64,000 bases of DNA from positions 62,001 to 126,000 of the forward strand of contig CAVMKG010000262.1 in the NCBI GenBank assembly GCA_963682025.1, given 5' to 3'. A model generated the notes under the pieces. That model saw only the letters and a list, made by a program, of their open reading frames with translations. It had not been told where the DNA came from and ran no database searches. Each line of letters opens with the position of its first letter. The stretch's first letter is position 1. This document shows positions 14,901 to 27,700 of the stretch, one piece after another. The position numbers and the translations under genes are program-made. The stretch is from Cordilura impudica. Lineage: Eukaryota; Arthropoda; Insecta; Diptera; Scathophagidae.

Positions 14901-17500
14901 TTCTTAAAAATTTACCTTTCCTTAGTAAATTTTCTCAAAAATTCTGAAAATTTATCTTTTCCTTAGTAAATTTGCTTAAAAATTTACCTTTCCTTAGTAA
15001 ATTTTCTCAAAAATTCTGAAAATTTATCTTTTCCTTAGTAAATTTTCTTAAAAATTAACCTTTCCTCAATAAATTTTCTCAAACATTCTGAAAATTTACA
15101 TTTTCCTTAGTAAATTTTCTTAAAAATTTACACTTCCTTAGTAAATTTTATTAAAAATTTAACTTTCCTTAGTAAATTTCACAAAAATTCTGAAAATTTA
15201 CCTTTTCCTTAGTAAATCCTCTTAAAAATTTACCTTTCCTTAGTAAATTTTCTCAAAAATTCTAAATATTTACCTTTTGCCTAGGTAATTTTCTTAAAAA
15301 TTTACCTTTCCTTAGTAAAATTTCTTAAAAATTTACCTTTCCTTAGTAAAATTTCTTAAAAATTTACCCTTCCGTAGTAAATTTTCTTAAAAATGTACCT
15401 TTCCTTAGTAAATTTTCTCAAAAATTCTGAAAACTTACCTTTCCTTAGTAAATTTTCTTAAAAATTTACCTTTCCTTTGTAAATTTTCTTAAAAACTTAC
15501 CCTTCCTTAGAAAATTTTCTTAAAAATTTACCTTTCCTTAGTAAATTTTCTCAAAAATTCTGAAAATTTATCTTTTCCTTAGTAAATTTTCTTAAAAATT
15601 TACCTTTCCTTAGTAAATTTTCTCAAAAATTCTGAAAATTTACCTTTTCCTTAGTAAATTTTCTTAAAAATTTACCTTTCCTTAATAAATTTTCTCAAAA
15701 ATTCTGAAAATTTACTTTTCCTTAGTAAATTCTCTTAAAAATTTACCCTTCCTTAGTAAATTTTTTTAACAAAAGTTTAAAGTTTAAAGTTTCTTATAAA
15801 TTTACCTTTCCTTACTAAGTTTTCTCAAAAATTCTGAAAATTTACATTTTCCTTAGTAAATTTTCTTAAAAATTTACCTTCCCTTAGTAAATTTTCTCAA
15901 AAATTCTGAAAATTTACATTTTCCTTAGTAAATTTTCTTAAAAATTTACCTTCCCTTAGTAAATTTCCTCTGAAAATATACCTTTTGCTTAGTAAATTTT
16001 CTTAAAAATTTAACCTTCCTTAGTAAATTTTCTCAAAAATTCTGAAAATTTATCTTTTCCTTAGTAAATTTTCTTAACAATTTACCTTTGCTTAGTACAT
16101 TTTCTCAAAAATTCTGAAAATTTACCTTTTCCTTAGTAAATTTCCTTAACAATTTACCTTTCCTTAGCAAATTTTCTTAAAAATTTAACTTTCCTTAGTA
16201 AATTTTCTCAAAAATTCTGGAAATTTACCATTTCCTTAGTAAATTTCCTTAACAATTTACCTTTCCTTAGCAAATTTTCTTAAAAATTTAACTTTCCTTA
16301 GTAAATTTTCTCAAAAATTCTGAAAATTTACCTTTTCCTTAGTAAATTTCCTTAACAATTTACCTTTCCTTAGTAAATTTTCTTAAAAATTTAACTTTCC
16401 TTAGTAAATTTTCTCAAAAATTCTGGAAATTTACCTTTTCCTTAGTAAATTTCCTTAACAATTTACCTTTCCTTAGCAAATTTTCTTAAAAATTCTGAAA
16501 ATTTACATTTCGCTTAGTAAAGTTTCTTAAAAATTTCCCTTTCCTTAGTAAATTTTCTAAAAATTTACCTTTCCTTAGTAAATTTTCTCAAAAATTCTGA
16601 AAATTTATCTTTTCCGTAGTAAATTTTCTTAAAAATTTACCTTTCCTTAGTAAATTTTCTCAAAAATTCTGAAAATTTACCTTTTCCTTAGTAAATTTTC
16701 TTAAAAATTTAACTTTCCTTAGCAAATTTTCTCAAAAATTCTGAAAATTTACCTTTTCCTTAGTAAATTTTCTTAAAAATTTACATTTCCTCAATAAATT
16801 TTATCAAATATTCTGAAAATTTACATTTTCCTTAGTAAATTTTCTTAAAAATTTACACTTCCTTAGTAAATTTTAATAAAATTTAACTTTCCTTAATAAA
16901 TTTCACAAAAATTCTGAAAATTTACCTTTTCCTTAGTAAATCTTCTTAAAAATTTACCTTTCCTTAGTAAATTTTTTCAAAAATTCTGAATATTTACCTT
17001 TTCCTTAGGAAATTTTCTTAAAAATTTACCTTTCCTTAGTAAATTTTCCAAAAAATTTACCTTTCCTTAGTAAATTTTCTTAAAAACTTACCCTTCCTTA
17101 GTAAATTTTCTTAAAAATTTACCTTTCCTTAGTAAATTTTCTCAAAAATTCTGAAAATTTATCTTTTCCTTAGTAAATTTTCTTAAAAATTTACCTTTCC
17201 TTAGTAAATTTTCTCAAAAATTCTGAAAATTTATCTTTTCCTTAGTAAATTTTCTTATAAATTTACCTTTCCTTACTAAGTTTTCTCAAAAATTCTGAAA
17301 ATTTACATTTTCCTTATCAAATTTTCTTAAAAATTTACCTTCCCTTAGTAAATTTTCTCAAAAATTCTGAAAATTTACATTTTCCTTAGTAAATTTTCTT
17401 AAAAATTTACCTTTCCTTAGTAAATTTTCTTAAAAATTTACCTTTCCTTAGTAAATTTTCTCAAAAATTCTGAAAATTTACCTTTTCTTTAGTAAATTTT
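11905..17500. repeat. Satellite higher-order copy C
   Basis: Collinear with copy B at offset 6230 until about 17500, where it diverges into a block containing a short TTTACC run. Copy-specific substitutions are few, for example near 13149 (CCTTAG here, AATTAG in A and B) and 14113 (TTAGC here, TTACC in B). Confidence 0.88.
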
Positions 17501-19110
17501 CTTAAAAATTTAACTTTCCTTAGTAAATTTTATCAAAAATTCTGAAAATTTACCTTTTCCTTTACCTTTACCTTTACCTTTCTTCAATAAATTTTCTCAA
17601 ATATTCCGAAAATTTACATTTTCCTTAGTAAATTTTCTTAAAAATTTACCCTTCCTTAGTAAATTTTATTAAAAATTTAACTTTCCTTAATAAGTTTCAC
17701 AAAAATTCTGAAAATTTACCTTTTCCTTAGTAAATCTTCTTAAAAATTTACCTTTCCTTAGTAAATTTTCTCAAAAACTCTGGATATTTACCTTTTCCTT
17801 AGGAAATTTTCTTAAAAATTTACCTTTCCTTAGTAAATTTTCTTAAAAATTTACCTTTCCTTAGTAAATTTTCTTAAAAACTTACCCTTCCTTAGTAAAT
17901 TTTCTTAAAAATTTACCTTTCCTTAGTAAATTTTCTCAAAAATTCCGAAAATTTATCTTTTCCTTAGTAAATTTTCTTAAAAATTTACCTTTCCTTAGTA
18001 ACTTTTCTCAAAAATTCTGAAAATTTACATTTTCCTTAGTAAATTTTCTTAAAAATTTACCTTCCCTTAGTAAATTTCCTCTGAAAATATACCTTTTGCT
18101 TAGTAAATTTTCTTAAAAATTTACCTTTCCTTAGTAAATTTTTTTAAAAATTTACCTTTCCTTAGTAAACTTTCTCAAAAATTCTGAAAATTTACCTTTT
18201 CTTTAGTAAATTTTGTTAAAAATTTACCTTTCCTCAATAAATTTTCTCAAATATTCTGAAAATTTACATTTTCCTTATCAAATTTTCTTAAAAATTTACC
18301 TTCCCTTAGTAAATTTTCTCAAAAATTCTGAAAATTTACATTTTCCTTAGTAAATTTTCTTAAAAATTTACCTTTCCTTAGTAAATTTTCTTAAAAATTT
18401 ACCTTTCCTTAGTAAATTTTCTCAAAAATTCTGAAAATTTACCTTTTCTTTAGTAAATTTTCTTAAAAATTTAACTTTCCTTAGTAAATTTTATCAAAAA
18501 TTCTGAAAATTTACCTTTTCCTTTACCTTTACCTTTACCTTTCTTCAATAAATTTTCTCAAATATTCCGAAAATTTACATTTTCCTTAGTAAATTTTCTT
18601 AAAAATTTACCCTTCCTTAGTAAATTTTATTAAAAATTTAACTTTCCTTAATAAGTTTCACAAAAATTCTGAAAATTTAACTTTTCCTTAGTAAATCTTC
18701 TTAAAAATTTACCTTTCCTTAGTAAATTTTCTCAAAAACTCTGGATATTTACCTTTTCCTTAGGAAATTTTCTTAAAAATTTACCTTTCCTTAGTAAATT
18801 TTCTTAAAAATTTACCTTTCCTTAGTAAATTTTCTTAAAAACTTACCCTTCCTTAGTAAATTTTCTTAAAAATTTACCTTTCCTTAGTAAATTTTCTCAA
18901 AAATTCCGAAAATTTATCTTTTCCTTAGTAAATTTTCTTAAAAATTTACCTTTCCTTAGTAACTTTTCTCAAAAATTCTGAAAATTTACATTTTCCTTAG
19001 TAAATTTTCTTAAAAATTTACCTTCCCTTAGTAAATTTCCTCTGAAAATATACCTTTTGCTTAGTAAATTTTCTTAAAAATTTACCTTTCCTTAGTAAAT
19101 TTTTTTAAAA
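17300..19110. repeat. 961-bp local tandem duplication inside the satellite
   Basis: Two copies of a satellite segment lie 961 bp apart: TCCTTATCAA at 17311 and 18272, and TCTTCAATAA at 17581 and 18542. Homology runs from about 17300-18150 to about 18260-19110. It includes a three-copy TTTACC hexamer run in each copy (17561-17578 and 18522-18539). This is a younger, smaller amplification nested beside the 6-kb higher-order array. Confidence 0.8.
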
Positions 19111-22100
19111 ATTTAACTTTCCTTAATAAATTTCACAAAAATTCTGAAAATTTACCTTTTCCTTAGTAAATCTTCTTAAAAATTTACCTTTCCTTAGTAA
19201 ATTTTTTCAAAAATTCTGAATATTTACCTTTTCCTTAGGAAATTTTCTTAAAAATTTACCTTTCCTTAGTAAATTTTCCAAAAAATTTACCATTCCTTAG
19301 TAAATTTTCTTAAAAACTTACCCTTCCTTAGTAAATTTTCTTAAAAATTTACCTTTCCTTAGTAAATTTTCTCAAAAATTCTGAAAATTTATCTTTTCCT
19401 TAGTAAATTTTCTTAAAAATTTACCTTTCCTTCGTAAATTTTCTCAAAAATTCTGAAAATTTATCTTTTCCTTAGTTAATTTTCTTAAAAATTAACCTTT
19501 CCTCAATAAATTTTCTCAAATATTCTGAAAATTTACATTTTCCTTAGTAAATTTTCTTAAAAATTTATCCTTCCTTAGCAAATTTTATTAAAAATTTAAC
19601 TTTCCTTAGTAAATTTCACAAAAATTCTGAAAATTTACCTTTTCCTTAGTAAATCTTCTTAAAAATTTAACTTTCCTTAGTAAATTTTCTCAAAAATTCT
19701 AAATATTTACCTTTTCCCTAGGAAATTTTCTTAAAAATTTACCTTTCCTTAGTAAAATTTCTTAAAAATTTACCCTTCCTTAGTAAATTTTCTTAAAAAT
19801 GTACCTTTCCTTAGTAAATTTTCTCAAAAATTCTGAAAACTTACCTTTTCCTTAGTAAATTTTCTTAAAAATTTAGCTTTCCTTAGTAAATTTTCTCAAA
19901 AATTCTAAATATTTACCTTTCCATTAGGAAATTTTCTTAAAAATTTACCTTCCCTTAGTAAATTTTCTCAAAAATTCTGAAAATTTATCTTTTCCTTAGT
20001 AAATTTTCTTAAAAATTTACCTTTCCTTAGTAAATTTTCTCAAAAATTCAAAAAATTTACCTTTTCCTCAGTAAATTTTCTTAAAAATTTACCTTTCCTT
20101 AATAAATTTTCTCAAAAATTCTGAAAATTTACTTTTCCTTAATAAATTCTCTTAAAAATTTACCCTTCCTTAGTAAATTTTTTTAACAACGTACCATTCC
20201 TTAGTAAAATTTTTTAAAAATTCTGAAAATTTACCTTTTCTTTAGTAAATTTTCTTAAAAATTTACCTTCCCTTGGTAAATTTCCTCTGAAAATATACCT
20301 TTTGCTTAGTAAATTTTCTTAAAAATTTACCTTTCCTTAGTAAATTTTTTTAAAAATTTACCTTTCCTTAGTAAACTTTCTCAAAAATTCTGAAAATTTA
20401 TCTTTTCCTTAGTAAATCTTCTTAAAAATTTACCTTTCCTTAGTAAATTTTTCCAAAAATTCTGAATATTTACCTTTTCCTTAGGAAATTTTCTTAAAAA
20501 TTTACCTTTCCTTAGTAAATTTTACAAAAAATTTACCATTCCTTAGTAAATTTTCTTAAAAACTTACCCTTCCTTAGTAAATTTTCTTAAAAATTTACCT
20601 TTCCTTAGTAAATTTTCTCAAAAATTCTGAAAATTTATCTTTTCCTTAGTAAATTTTCTTAAAAATTTACCTTTCCTTAGTAAATTTTCTCAAAAATTCT
20701 GAAAATTTATCTTTTCCTTAGTAAATTTTCTTAAAAATTAACCTTTCCTCAATAAATTTTCTCAAATATTCTGAAAATTTACATTTTACTTAGTAAATTT
20801 TCTTAAAAATTTACCCTTCCTTAGTAAATTTTATTAAAAATTTAACTTTCCTTAGTAAATTTCACAAAAATTCTGAAAATTTACCTTTTCCTTAGTAAAT
20901 CTTCTTACAAATTTAACTTTCCTTAGTAAATTTTCTCAAAAATTCTAAATATTTACCTTTTCCCTAGGAAATTTTCTTAAAAATTTACCTTTCCTTAGTA
21001 AAATTTCTTAAAAATTTACCCTTCCTTAGTAAATTATAATAAAATTTAACTTTCCTTAATAAATTTCACAAAAATTCTGAAAATTTACCTTATCCTTAGT
21101 AAATCTTCTTAACAATTTAACTTTCCTTAGTAAATTTTCTCAAAAATTCTAAATATTTACCTTTTCCTTAGTAAATTTTCTTAAAAATGTACCTTTCCTT
21201 AGTAAATTTTCTCAAAAATTCTGAAAACTTACCTTTTCCTTAGTAAATTTTCTTAAAAATTTACCTTTCCTTAGTAAATTTTCTCAAAAATTCTAAATAT
21301 TTACTTTTTCATTAGGAAATTTTCTTAAAAATTTACCTTTCCTTAGTAAATTTTCTTAAAAATTTACCCTTCCTTAGTAAATTTTCTTAAAAATGTACCT
21401 TTCCTTAGTAAATTTTCTCAAAAATTCTGAAAACTTACCTTTCCTTAGTAAATTTTCTTAAAAATTTACCTTTCCTTTGTAAATTTTCTTAAAAACTTAC
21501 CCTTCCTTAGAAAATTTTCTTAAAAATTTACCTCTCCTTAGTAAATTTTCTCAAAAATTCTGAAAATTTATCTTTTCCTTAGTAAATTTTCTTAAAAATT
21601 TACCTTTCCTTAGTAAATTTTCTCAAAAATTCTGAAAATTTTCCTTTTCCTTAGTAAATTTTCTTAAAAATTTACCTTTCCTTAATAAATTTTCTCAAAA
21701 ATTCTGAAAATTTACTTTTCCTTAATAAATTCTCTTAAAAATTTACCCTTCCTTAGTAAATTTTTTTAACAACGTACCATTCCTTAGTAAAATTTTTCAA
21801 AAATTCTGAAAATTTACCTTTTCCTTAGTAAATTTTCTTAAAAATTTAACTTTCCTTAGCAAATTTTCTCAAAAATTCTGAAAATTTACCTTTTCCTTAG
21901 TAAATTTTCTTAAAAATTTACCCTTCCTTAGTAAATTTTAATAAAATTTAACTTTCCTTAATAAATTTCACAAAAATTATGAAAATTTACCTTATCCTTA
22001 GTAAATCTTCTTAAAAATTTACCTTTCCTTAGTAAATTTTTTCAAAAATTCTGAACATTTACCTTTTCCTTAGGAAATTTTCTTAAAAATTTACCTTTCC
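19111..22100. repeat. Satellite, rearranged higher-order fragments
   Basis: Same monomers as the left array, but long blocks such as 19480-20220 and 20700-21780 are shuffled relative to copies A to C and resemble the satellite after the 474-bp island (24759-28172) and after the gypsy element (39925-42300). No gene seen. Confidence 0.8.
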
Positions 22101-23945
22101 TTGTTCGGTTTAAGATCATGTATATATTTTTCTAATGAAAGAAAGATAATAATTTTTGTAATGTAAGAGAAATATTAGAAAAAAATTGAAGACAGCGCTA
22201 GATGGAGTAGCTACTTTCGAACAAAGCGACTTGTTCATCGTCAGCATCCTTCTGCCTATTACTTCAACTCATGCTTAATCAACTATTTAACTCAACATTT
22301 GAAAGAAAAGAACATGAGAAATGTTTTTCTTTTTATATACGAGAGTGTGTATGAACAAGCTGAGCTTTTCTAATTTTTAGCTTTCTCTACATTAACATAG
22401 CCAGATCAATTACAAGTCTTGTAATATGAACAGCTCTTTGTTTTTGCCATTGTCCATTAGATGGAACTGTTATGGCATGTGAAATCTTAACAGATTACAC
22501 AAATGCATTGTACCTCATGTGTTGTATGTTATTGTTATGTATTGTTGATCTGTATTGGAATAATTAGTCATTTATTGTTCGGTTTAAGATCATGTATATA
22601 TTTTTCTAATGAAAGAAAGATAATAATTTTTGTAATGTAAGAGAAATATTAGAAAAAAATTGAAGACAGCGCTAGATGGAGTAGCTACTTTCGAACAAAG
22701 CGACTTGTTCATCGTCAGCATCCTTCTGCCTATTACTTCAACTCATGCTTAATCAACTATTTAACTCAACATTTGAAAGAAAAGAACATGAGAAATGTTT
22801 TTCTTTTTATATACGAGAGTGTGTATGAACAAGCTGAGCTTTTCTAATTTTTAGCTTTCTCTACATTAACATAGCCAGATCAATTACAAGTCTTGTAATA
22901 TGAACAGCTCTTTGTTTTTGCCATTGTCCATTAGATGGAACTGTTATGGCATGTGAAATCTTAACAGATTACACAAATGCATTGTACCTCATGTGTTGTA
23001 TGTTATTGTTATGTATTGTTGATCTGTATTGGAATAATTAGTCATTTATTGTTCGGTTTAAGATCATGTATATATTTTTCTAATGAAAGAAAGATAATAA
23101 TTTTTGTAATGTAAGAGAAATATTAGAAAAAAATTGAAGACAGCGCTAGATGGAGTAGCTACTTTCGAACAAAGCGACTTGTTCATCGTCAGCATCCTTC
23201 TGCCTATTACTTCAACTCATGCTTAATCAACTATTTAACTCAACATTTGAAAGAAAAGAACATGAGAAATGTTTTTCTTTTTATATACGAGAGTGTGTAT
23301 GAACAAGCTGAGCTTTTCTAATTTTTAGCTTTCTCTACATTAACATAGCCAGATCAATTACAAGTCTTGTAATATGAACAGCTCTTTGTTTTTGCCATTG
23401 TCCATTAGATGGAACTGTTATGGCATGTGAAATCTTAACAGATTACACAAATGCATTGTACCTCATGTGTTGTATGTTATTGTTATGTATTGTTGATCTG
23501 TATTGGAATAATTAGTCATTTATTGTTCGGTTTAAGATCATGTATATATTTTTCTAATGAAAGAAAGATAATAATTTTTGTAATGTAAGAGAAATATTAG
23601 AAAAAAATTGAAGACAGCGCTAGATGGAGTAGCTACTTTCGAACAAAGCGACTTGTTCATCGTCAGCATCCTTCTGCCTATTACTTCAACTCATGCTTAA
23701 TCAACTATTTAACTCAACATTTGAAAGAAAAGAACATGAGAAATGTTTTTCTTTTTATATACGAGAGTGTGTATGAACAAGCTGAGCTTTTCTAATTTTT
23801 AGCTTTCTCTACATTAACATAGCCAGATCAATTACAAGTCTTGTAATATGAACAGCTCTTTGTTTTTGCCATTGTCCATTAGATGGAACTGTTATGGCAT
23901 GTGAAATCTTAACAGATTACACAAATGCATTGTACCTCATGTGTT
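22101..23945 (+). repeat. 474-bp units, direct orientation (about 3.9 copies)
   Basis: Exact spacing of 474 bp between equivalent points. The first copy starts in the middle of the putative LTR segment; the last stops after CCTCATGTGTT. The copies appear identical where compared, implying recent amplification. Confidence 0.95.
22543..22771 (+). repeat. LTR-like 229-bp segment (TGTTGA...TCAACA)
   Basis: First complete example of the segment with perfect 6-bp inverted ends; other complete copies are at 23017-23245 and 23491-23719 in direct orientation, and 24042-24270 and 24515-24743 inverted. An incomplete one ends at 22297. Terminal TGTTG/CAACA is common in Copia-like LTRs; the absence of a primer site after it is a reason for doubt. 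Confidence 0.35.
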
Positions 23946-24758
23946 AATGTAGAGAAAGCTAAAAATTAGAAAAGCTCAGCTTGTTCATACACACTCTCGT
24001 ATATAAAAAGAAAAACATTTCTCATGTTCTTTTCTTTCAAATGTTGAGTTAAATAGTTGATTAAGCATGAGTTGAAGTAATAGGCAGAAGGATGCTGACG
24101 ATGAACAAGTCGCTTTGTTCGAAAGTAGCTACTCCATCTAGCGCTGTCTTCAATTTTTTTCTAATATTTCTCTTACATTACAAAAATTATTATCTTTCTT
24201 TCATTAGAAAAATATATACATGATCTTAAACCGAACAATAAATGACTAATTATTCCAATACAGATCAACAATACATAACAATAACATACAACACATGAGG
24301 TACAATGCATTTGTGTAATCTGTTAAGATTTCACATGCCATAACAGTTCCATCTAATGGACAATGGCAAAAACAAAGAGCTGTTCATATTACAAGACTTG
24401 TAATTGATCTGGCTATGTTAATGTAGAGAAAGCTAAAATTAGAAAAGCTCAGCTTGTTCATACACACTCTCGTATATAAAAAGAAAAACATTTCTCATGT
24501 TCTTTTCTTTCAAATGTTGAGTTAAATAGTTGATTAAGCATGAGTTGAAGTAATAGGCAGAAGGATGCTGACGATGAACAAGTCGCTTTGTTCGAAAGTA
24601 GCTACTCCATCTAGCGCTGTCTTCAATTTTTTTCTAATATTTCTCTTACATTACAAAAATTATTATCTTTCTTTCATTAGAAAAATATATACATGATCTT
24701 AAACCGAACAATAAATGACTAATTATTCCAATACAGATCAACAATACATAACAATAAC
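23946..24758 (-). repeat. 474-bp units, inverted orientation (about 1.7 copies)
   Basis: Reverse complement of the preceding array, starting at a different phase (AATGTAGAGAAAGC) so that the junction is not a simple hairpin tip. The second inverted copy lacks one A (AGCTAAAATTAG against AGCTAAAAATTAG). The array ends in ACAATAACAATAAC and passes directly into satellite. Confidence 0.95.
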
Positions 24759-27700
24759 AATTTACCTTTCCTTAGTAAATTTTCCAAAAAATTTACCAAT
24801 CCTTAGTAAATTTTCTTAAAAACTTACCCTTCCTTAGTAAATTTTCTTAAAAATTTACCTTTCCTTAGTAAATTTTCTCAAAAATTCTGAAAATTTATCT
24901 TTTCCTTAGTAAATTTTCTTAAAAATTTACCTTTCCTTCGTAAATTTTCTCAAAAATTCTGAAAATTTATCTTTTCCTTAGTAAATTTTCTTAAAAATTA
25001 ACCTTTCCTCAATAAATTTTCTCAAATATTCTGAAAATTTACATTTTCCTTAGTAAATTTTCTTAAAAATTTATCCTTCCTTAGTAAATTTTATTAAAAA
25101 TTTAACTTTCCTTAGTAAATTTCACAAAAATTTTGAAAATTTACCTTTTCCTTAGTAAATCTTCTTAAAAATTTAACTTTCCTTAGTAAATTTTCTCAAA
25201 AATTCTAAATATTTACCTTTTCCCTGGGAAATTTTCTTAAAAATTTACCTTTCCTTAGTAAAATTTCTTAAAAATTTACCCGTCCTTAGTAAATTTTCTT
25301 AAAAATGTACCTTTCCTTAGTAACTTTTCTCAAAAATTCTGAAAACTTACCTTTTCCTTAGTAAATTTTCTTAAAAAAATACCTTTCCTTAGTAAATTTT
25401 CTCAAAAATTCTAAATATTTACCTTTCCATTAGGAAATTTTCTTAAAAATTTACCTTTCCTTAGTAAATTTTCTTAAAAATTTACCCTTCCTTAGTAAAT
25501 TTTCTTAAAAATGTACCTTTCCTTAGTAAATTTTCTCAAAAATTCTGAAAACTTACCTTTCCTTAGTAAATTTTCTTAAAAAGTTACCTTTCCTTTGTAA
25601 ATTTTCTTAAAAACTTACCCTTCCTTAGAAAATTTTCTTAAAAATTTACCTTTCCTTAGTAAATTTTCTCAAAAATTCTGAAAATTTATCTTTTCCTTAG
25701 TAAATTTTCTTAAAAATTTACCTTTCCTTAGTAAATTTTCTCAAAAATTCTGAAAATTTACCTTTTCCTTAGTAAATTTTCTTAAAAATTTACCTTTCCT
25801 TAATAAATTTTCTCAAAAATTCTGAAAATTTACTTTTCCTTAATAAATTCTCTTAAAAATTTACCCTTCCTTAGTAAATTTTTTTAACAACGTACCATTC
25901 CTTAGTAAAATTTTTTAAAAATTCTGAAAATTTACCTTCTCCTTAGTAAATTTTCTTAAAAATTTACCTTCCCTTAGTAAATTTCCTCTGAAAATATACC
26001 TTTTGCTTAGTAAATTTTCTTAAAAATTTACCTTTCCTTAGTAAATTTTTTTAAAAATTTACCTTTCCTTAGTAAACTTTCTCAAAAATTCTGAAAATTT
26101 ATCTTTTCCTTAGTAAATTTTCTTAAAAATTTACCTTTCCTTAGTAAATTTTCTCAAAAATTCTGAAAATTTACCTTTTCCTTAGTAAATTTTCTTAAAA
26201 ATTTAACTTTCCTTAGTAAATTTTCTCAAAAATTCTGAAAATTTACCTTTTCCTTAGTAAATTTTCTTAAAAATTTACCTTTCCTCAATAAATTTTCTCA
26301 AATATTCTGAAAATTTACATTTTCCTTAGTAAATTTTCTTAAAAATTTGCCCTTCCTTAGTAAATTTTATTAAAAATTTAACTTTCCTTAGTAAATTTCA
26401 CAAAAATTCTGAAAATTTACCTTTTCCTTAGTAAATCTTCTTACAAATTTAACTTTCCTTAGTAAATTTTCTCAAAAATTCTAAATATTTACCTTTTCCC
26501 TAGGAAATTTTCTTAAAAATTTACCTTTCCTTAGTAAAATTTCTTAAAAATTTACCCTTCCTTAGTAAATTTTCTTAAAAATGTACCTTTCCTTAGTAAA
26601 TTTTCTCAAAAATTCTGAAAACTTACCTTTTCCTTAGTAAATTTTCTTAAAAATTTACCTTTCCTTAGTAAATTTTCTCAAAAATTCTAAATATTTACTT
26701 TTTCATTAGGAAATTTTCTTAAAAATTTAACTTTCCTTAGTAAATTTTCTTAAAAATTTACCCTTCCTTAGTAAATTTTCTTAAAAATGTACCTTTCCTT
26801 AGTAAATTTTCTCAAAAATTCTGAAAACTTACCTTTCCTTAGTAAATTTTCTTAAAAATTTACCTTTCCTTTGTAAATTTTCTTAAAAACTTACCCTTCC
26901 TTAGAAAATTTTCTTAAAAATTTACCTTTCCTTAGTAAATTTTCTCAAAAATTCTGAAAATTTATCTTTTCCTTAGTAAATTTTCTTAAAAATTTACCTT
27001 TCCTTAATAAATTTTCTCAAAAATTCTGAAAATTTAATTTTCCTTAATAAATTCTCTTAAAAATTTACCCTTCCTTAGTAAATTTTTTTAACAACGTACC
27101 ATTCCTTAGTAAAATTTTTCAAAAATTCTGAAAATTTACCTTTTCCTTAGTAAATTTTCTTAAAAATTTAACTTTCCTTAGCAAATTTTCTCAAAAATTC
27201 TGAAAATTTACCTTTTCCTTAGTAAATTTTCTTAAAAATTTACCCTTCCTTAGTAAATTTTAATAAAATTTAACTTTCCTTAATAAATTTCACAAAAATT
27301 CTGAAAATTTACCTTATCCTTAGTAAATCTTCTTAAAAATTTAACTTTCCTTAGTAAATTTTCTCAAAAATTCTAAATATTTACCTTTTCCTTAGTAAAT
27401 TTTCTTAAAAATTTACCTTTCCTTAATAAATTTTCTCAAAAATTCTGAAAATTTACTTTTCCTTAATAAATTCTCTAAAAAATTTACCCTTCCTTAGTAA
27501 ATTTTTTTAACAACGTACCATTCCTTAGTAAAATTTTTCAAAAATTCTGAAAATTTACCTTTTCCTTAGGAAATTTTCTTAAAAATTTACCTTTCCTTAG
27601 TAAATTTTCCAAAAAATTTACCTTTCCTTAGTAAATTTTCTTAAAAACTTACCCTTCCTTAGTAAATTTTCTTAAAAATTTACCTTTTCTTAGTAAATTT

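Larger units (their letters stand above)
1..22100. repeat. AT-rich satellite array, left block
   Basis: Continuous tandem repeat with no open frame of note. The basic units are variants of a 40-bp monomer (containing CTCAAAAATTCTGAAAA) and 31/32-bp monomers (containing CTTAAAAA), all sharing CCTTAGTAAATTTT; one 40 plus one 32 makes a 72-bp dimer. Variant monomers (CACAAAAATTCTG, CCTCTGAAAATATACC, AACAACGTACCATT) act as landmarks and recur at multi-kb spacing. The plus strand is strongly G-poor. I infer a centromeric or pericentromeric satellite from its length and organisation; no family name is recognised. Confidence 0.97.
22101..24758. mobile_element. Island of 474-bp units: direct array then inverted array
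   Basis: Non-satellite island flanked on both sides by the satellite string AATTTACCTTTCC (22088-22100 and 24759-24771), which may be a target duplication or simply satellite phase. The 474-bp unit repeats at 22103, 22577, 23051 and 23525 (TGTTCGGTTTAAG landmark), then flips orientation. Within the unit a 229-bp segment begins TGTTGA and ends TCAACA, as an LTR would, alternating with a 245-bp spacer. No coding capacity is visible, and I find no primer-binding site or polypurine tract, so an LTR or TRIM identity is only a hypothesis; it could be another non-autonomous element or an unrelated satellite. Confidence 0.6.

Noticed and set aside
1..22100. CRISPR-like array of short repeats and spacers
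   Set aside because: The repeats are contiguous monomers with gradual sequence variation and no unique spacers or cas genes; this is eukaryotic satellite.
1..22100. Satellite CCTTAG motif as degenerate telomere DNA
   Set aside because: The monomer is 31-40 bp long and contains CCTTAGTAAATTTT, not a TTAGG-type tandem; only the LINE tail matches the telomere unit.
23900..24000. Large perfect hairpin at the turn-point of the 474-bp array
   Set aside because: The two orientations meet at different phases of the unit, so complementary sequences are separated by a few hundred bases; there is no tight palindrome at the junction.
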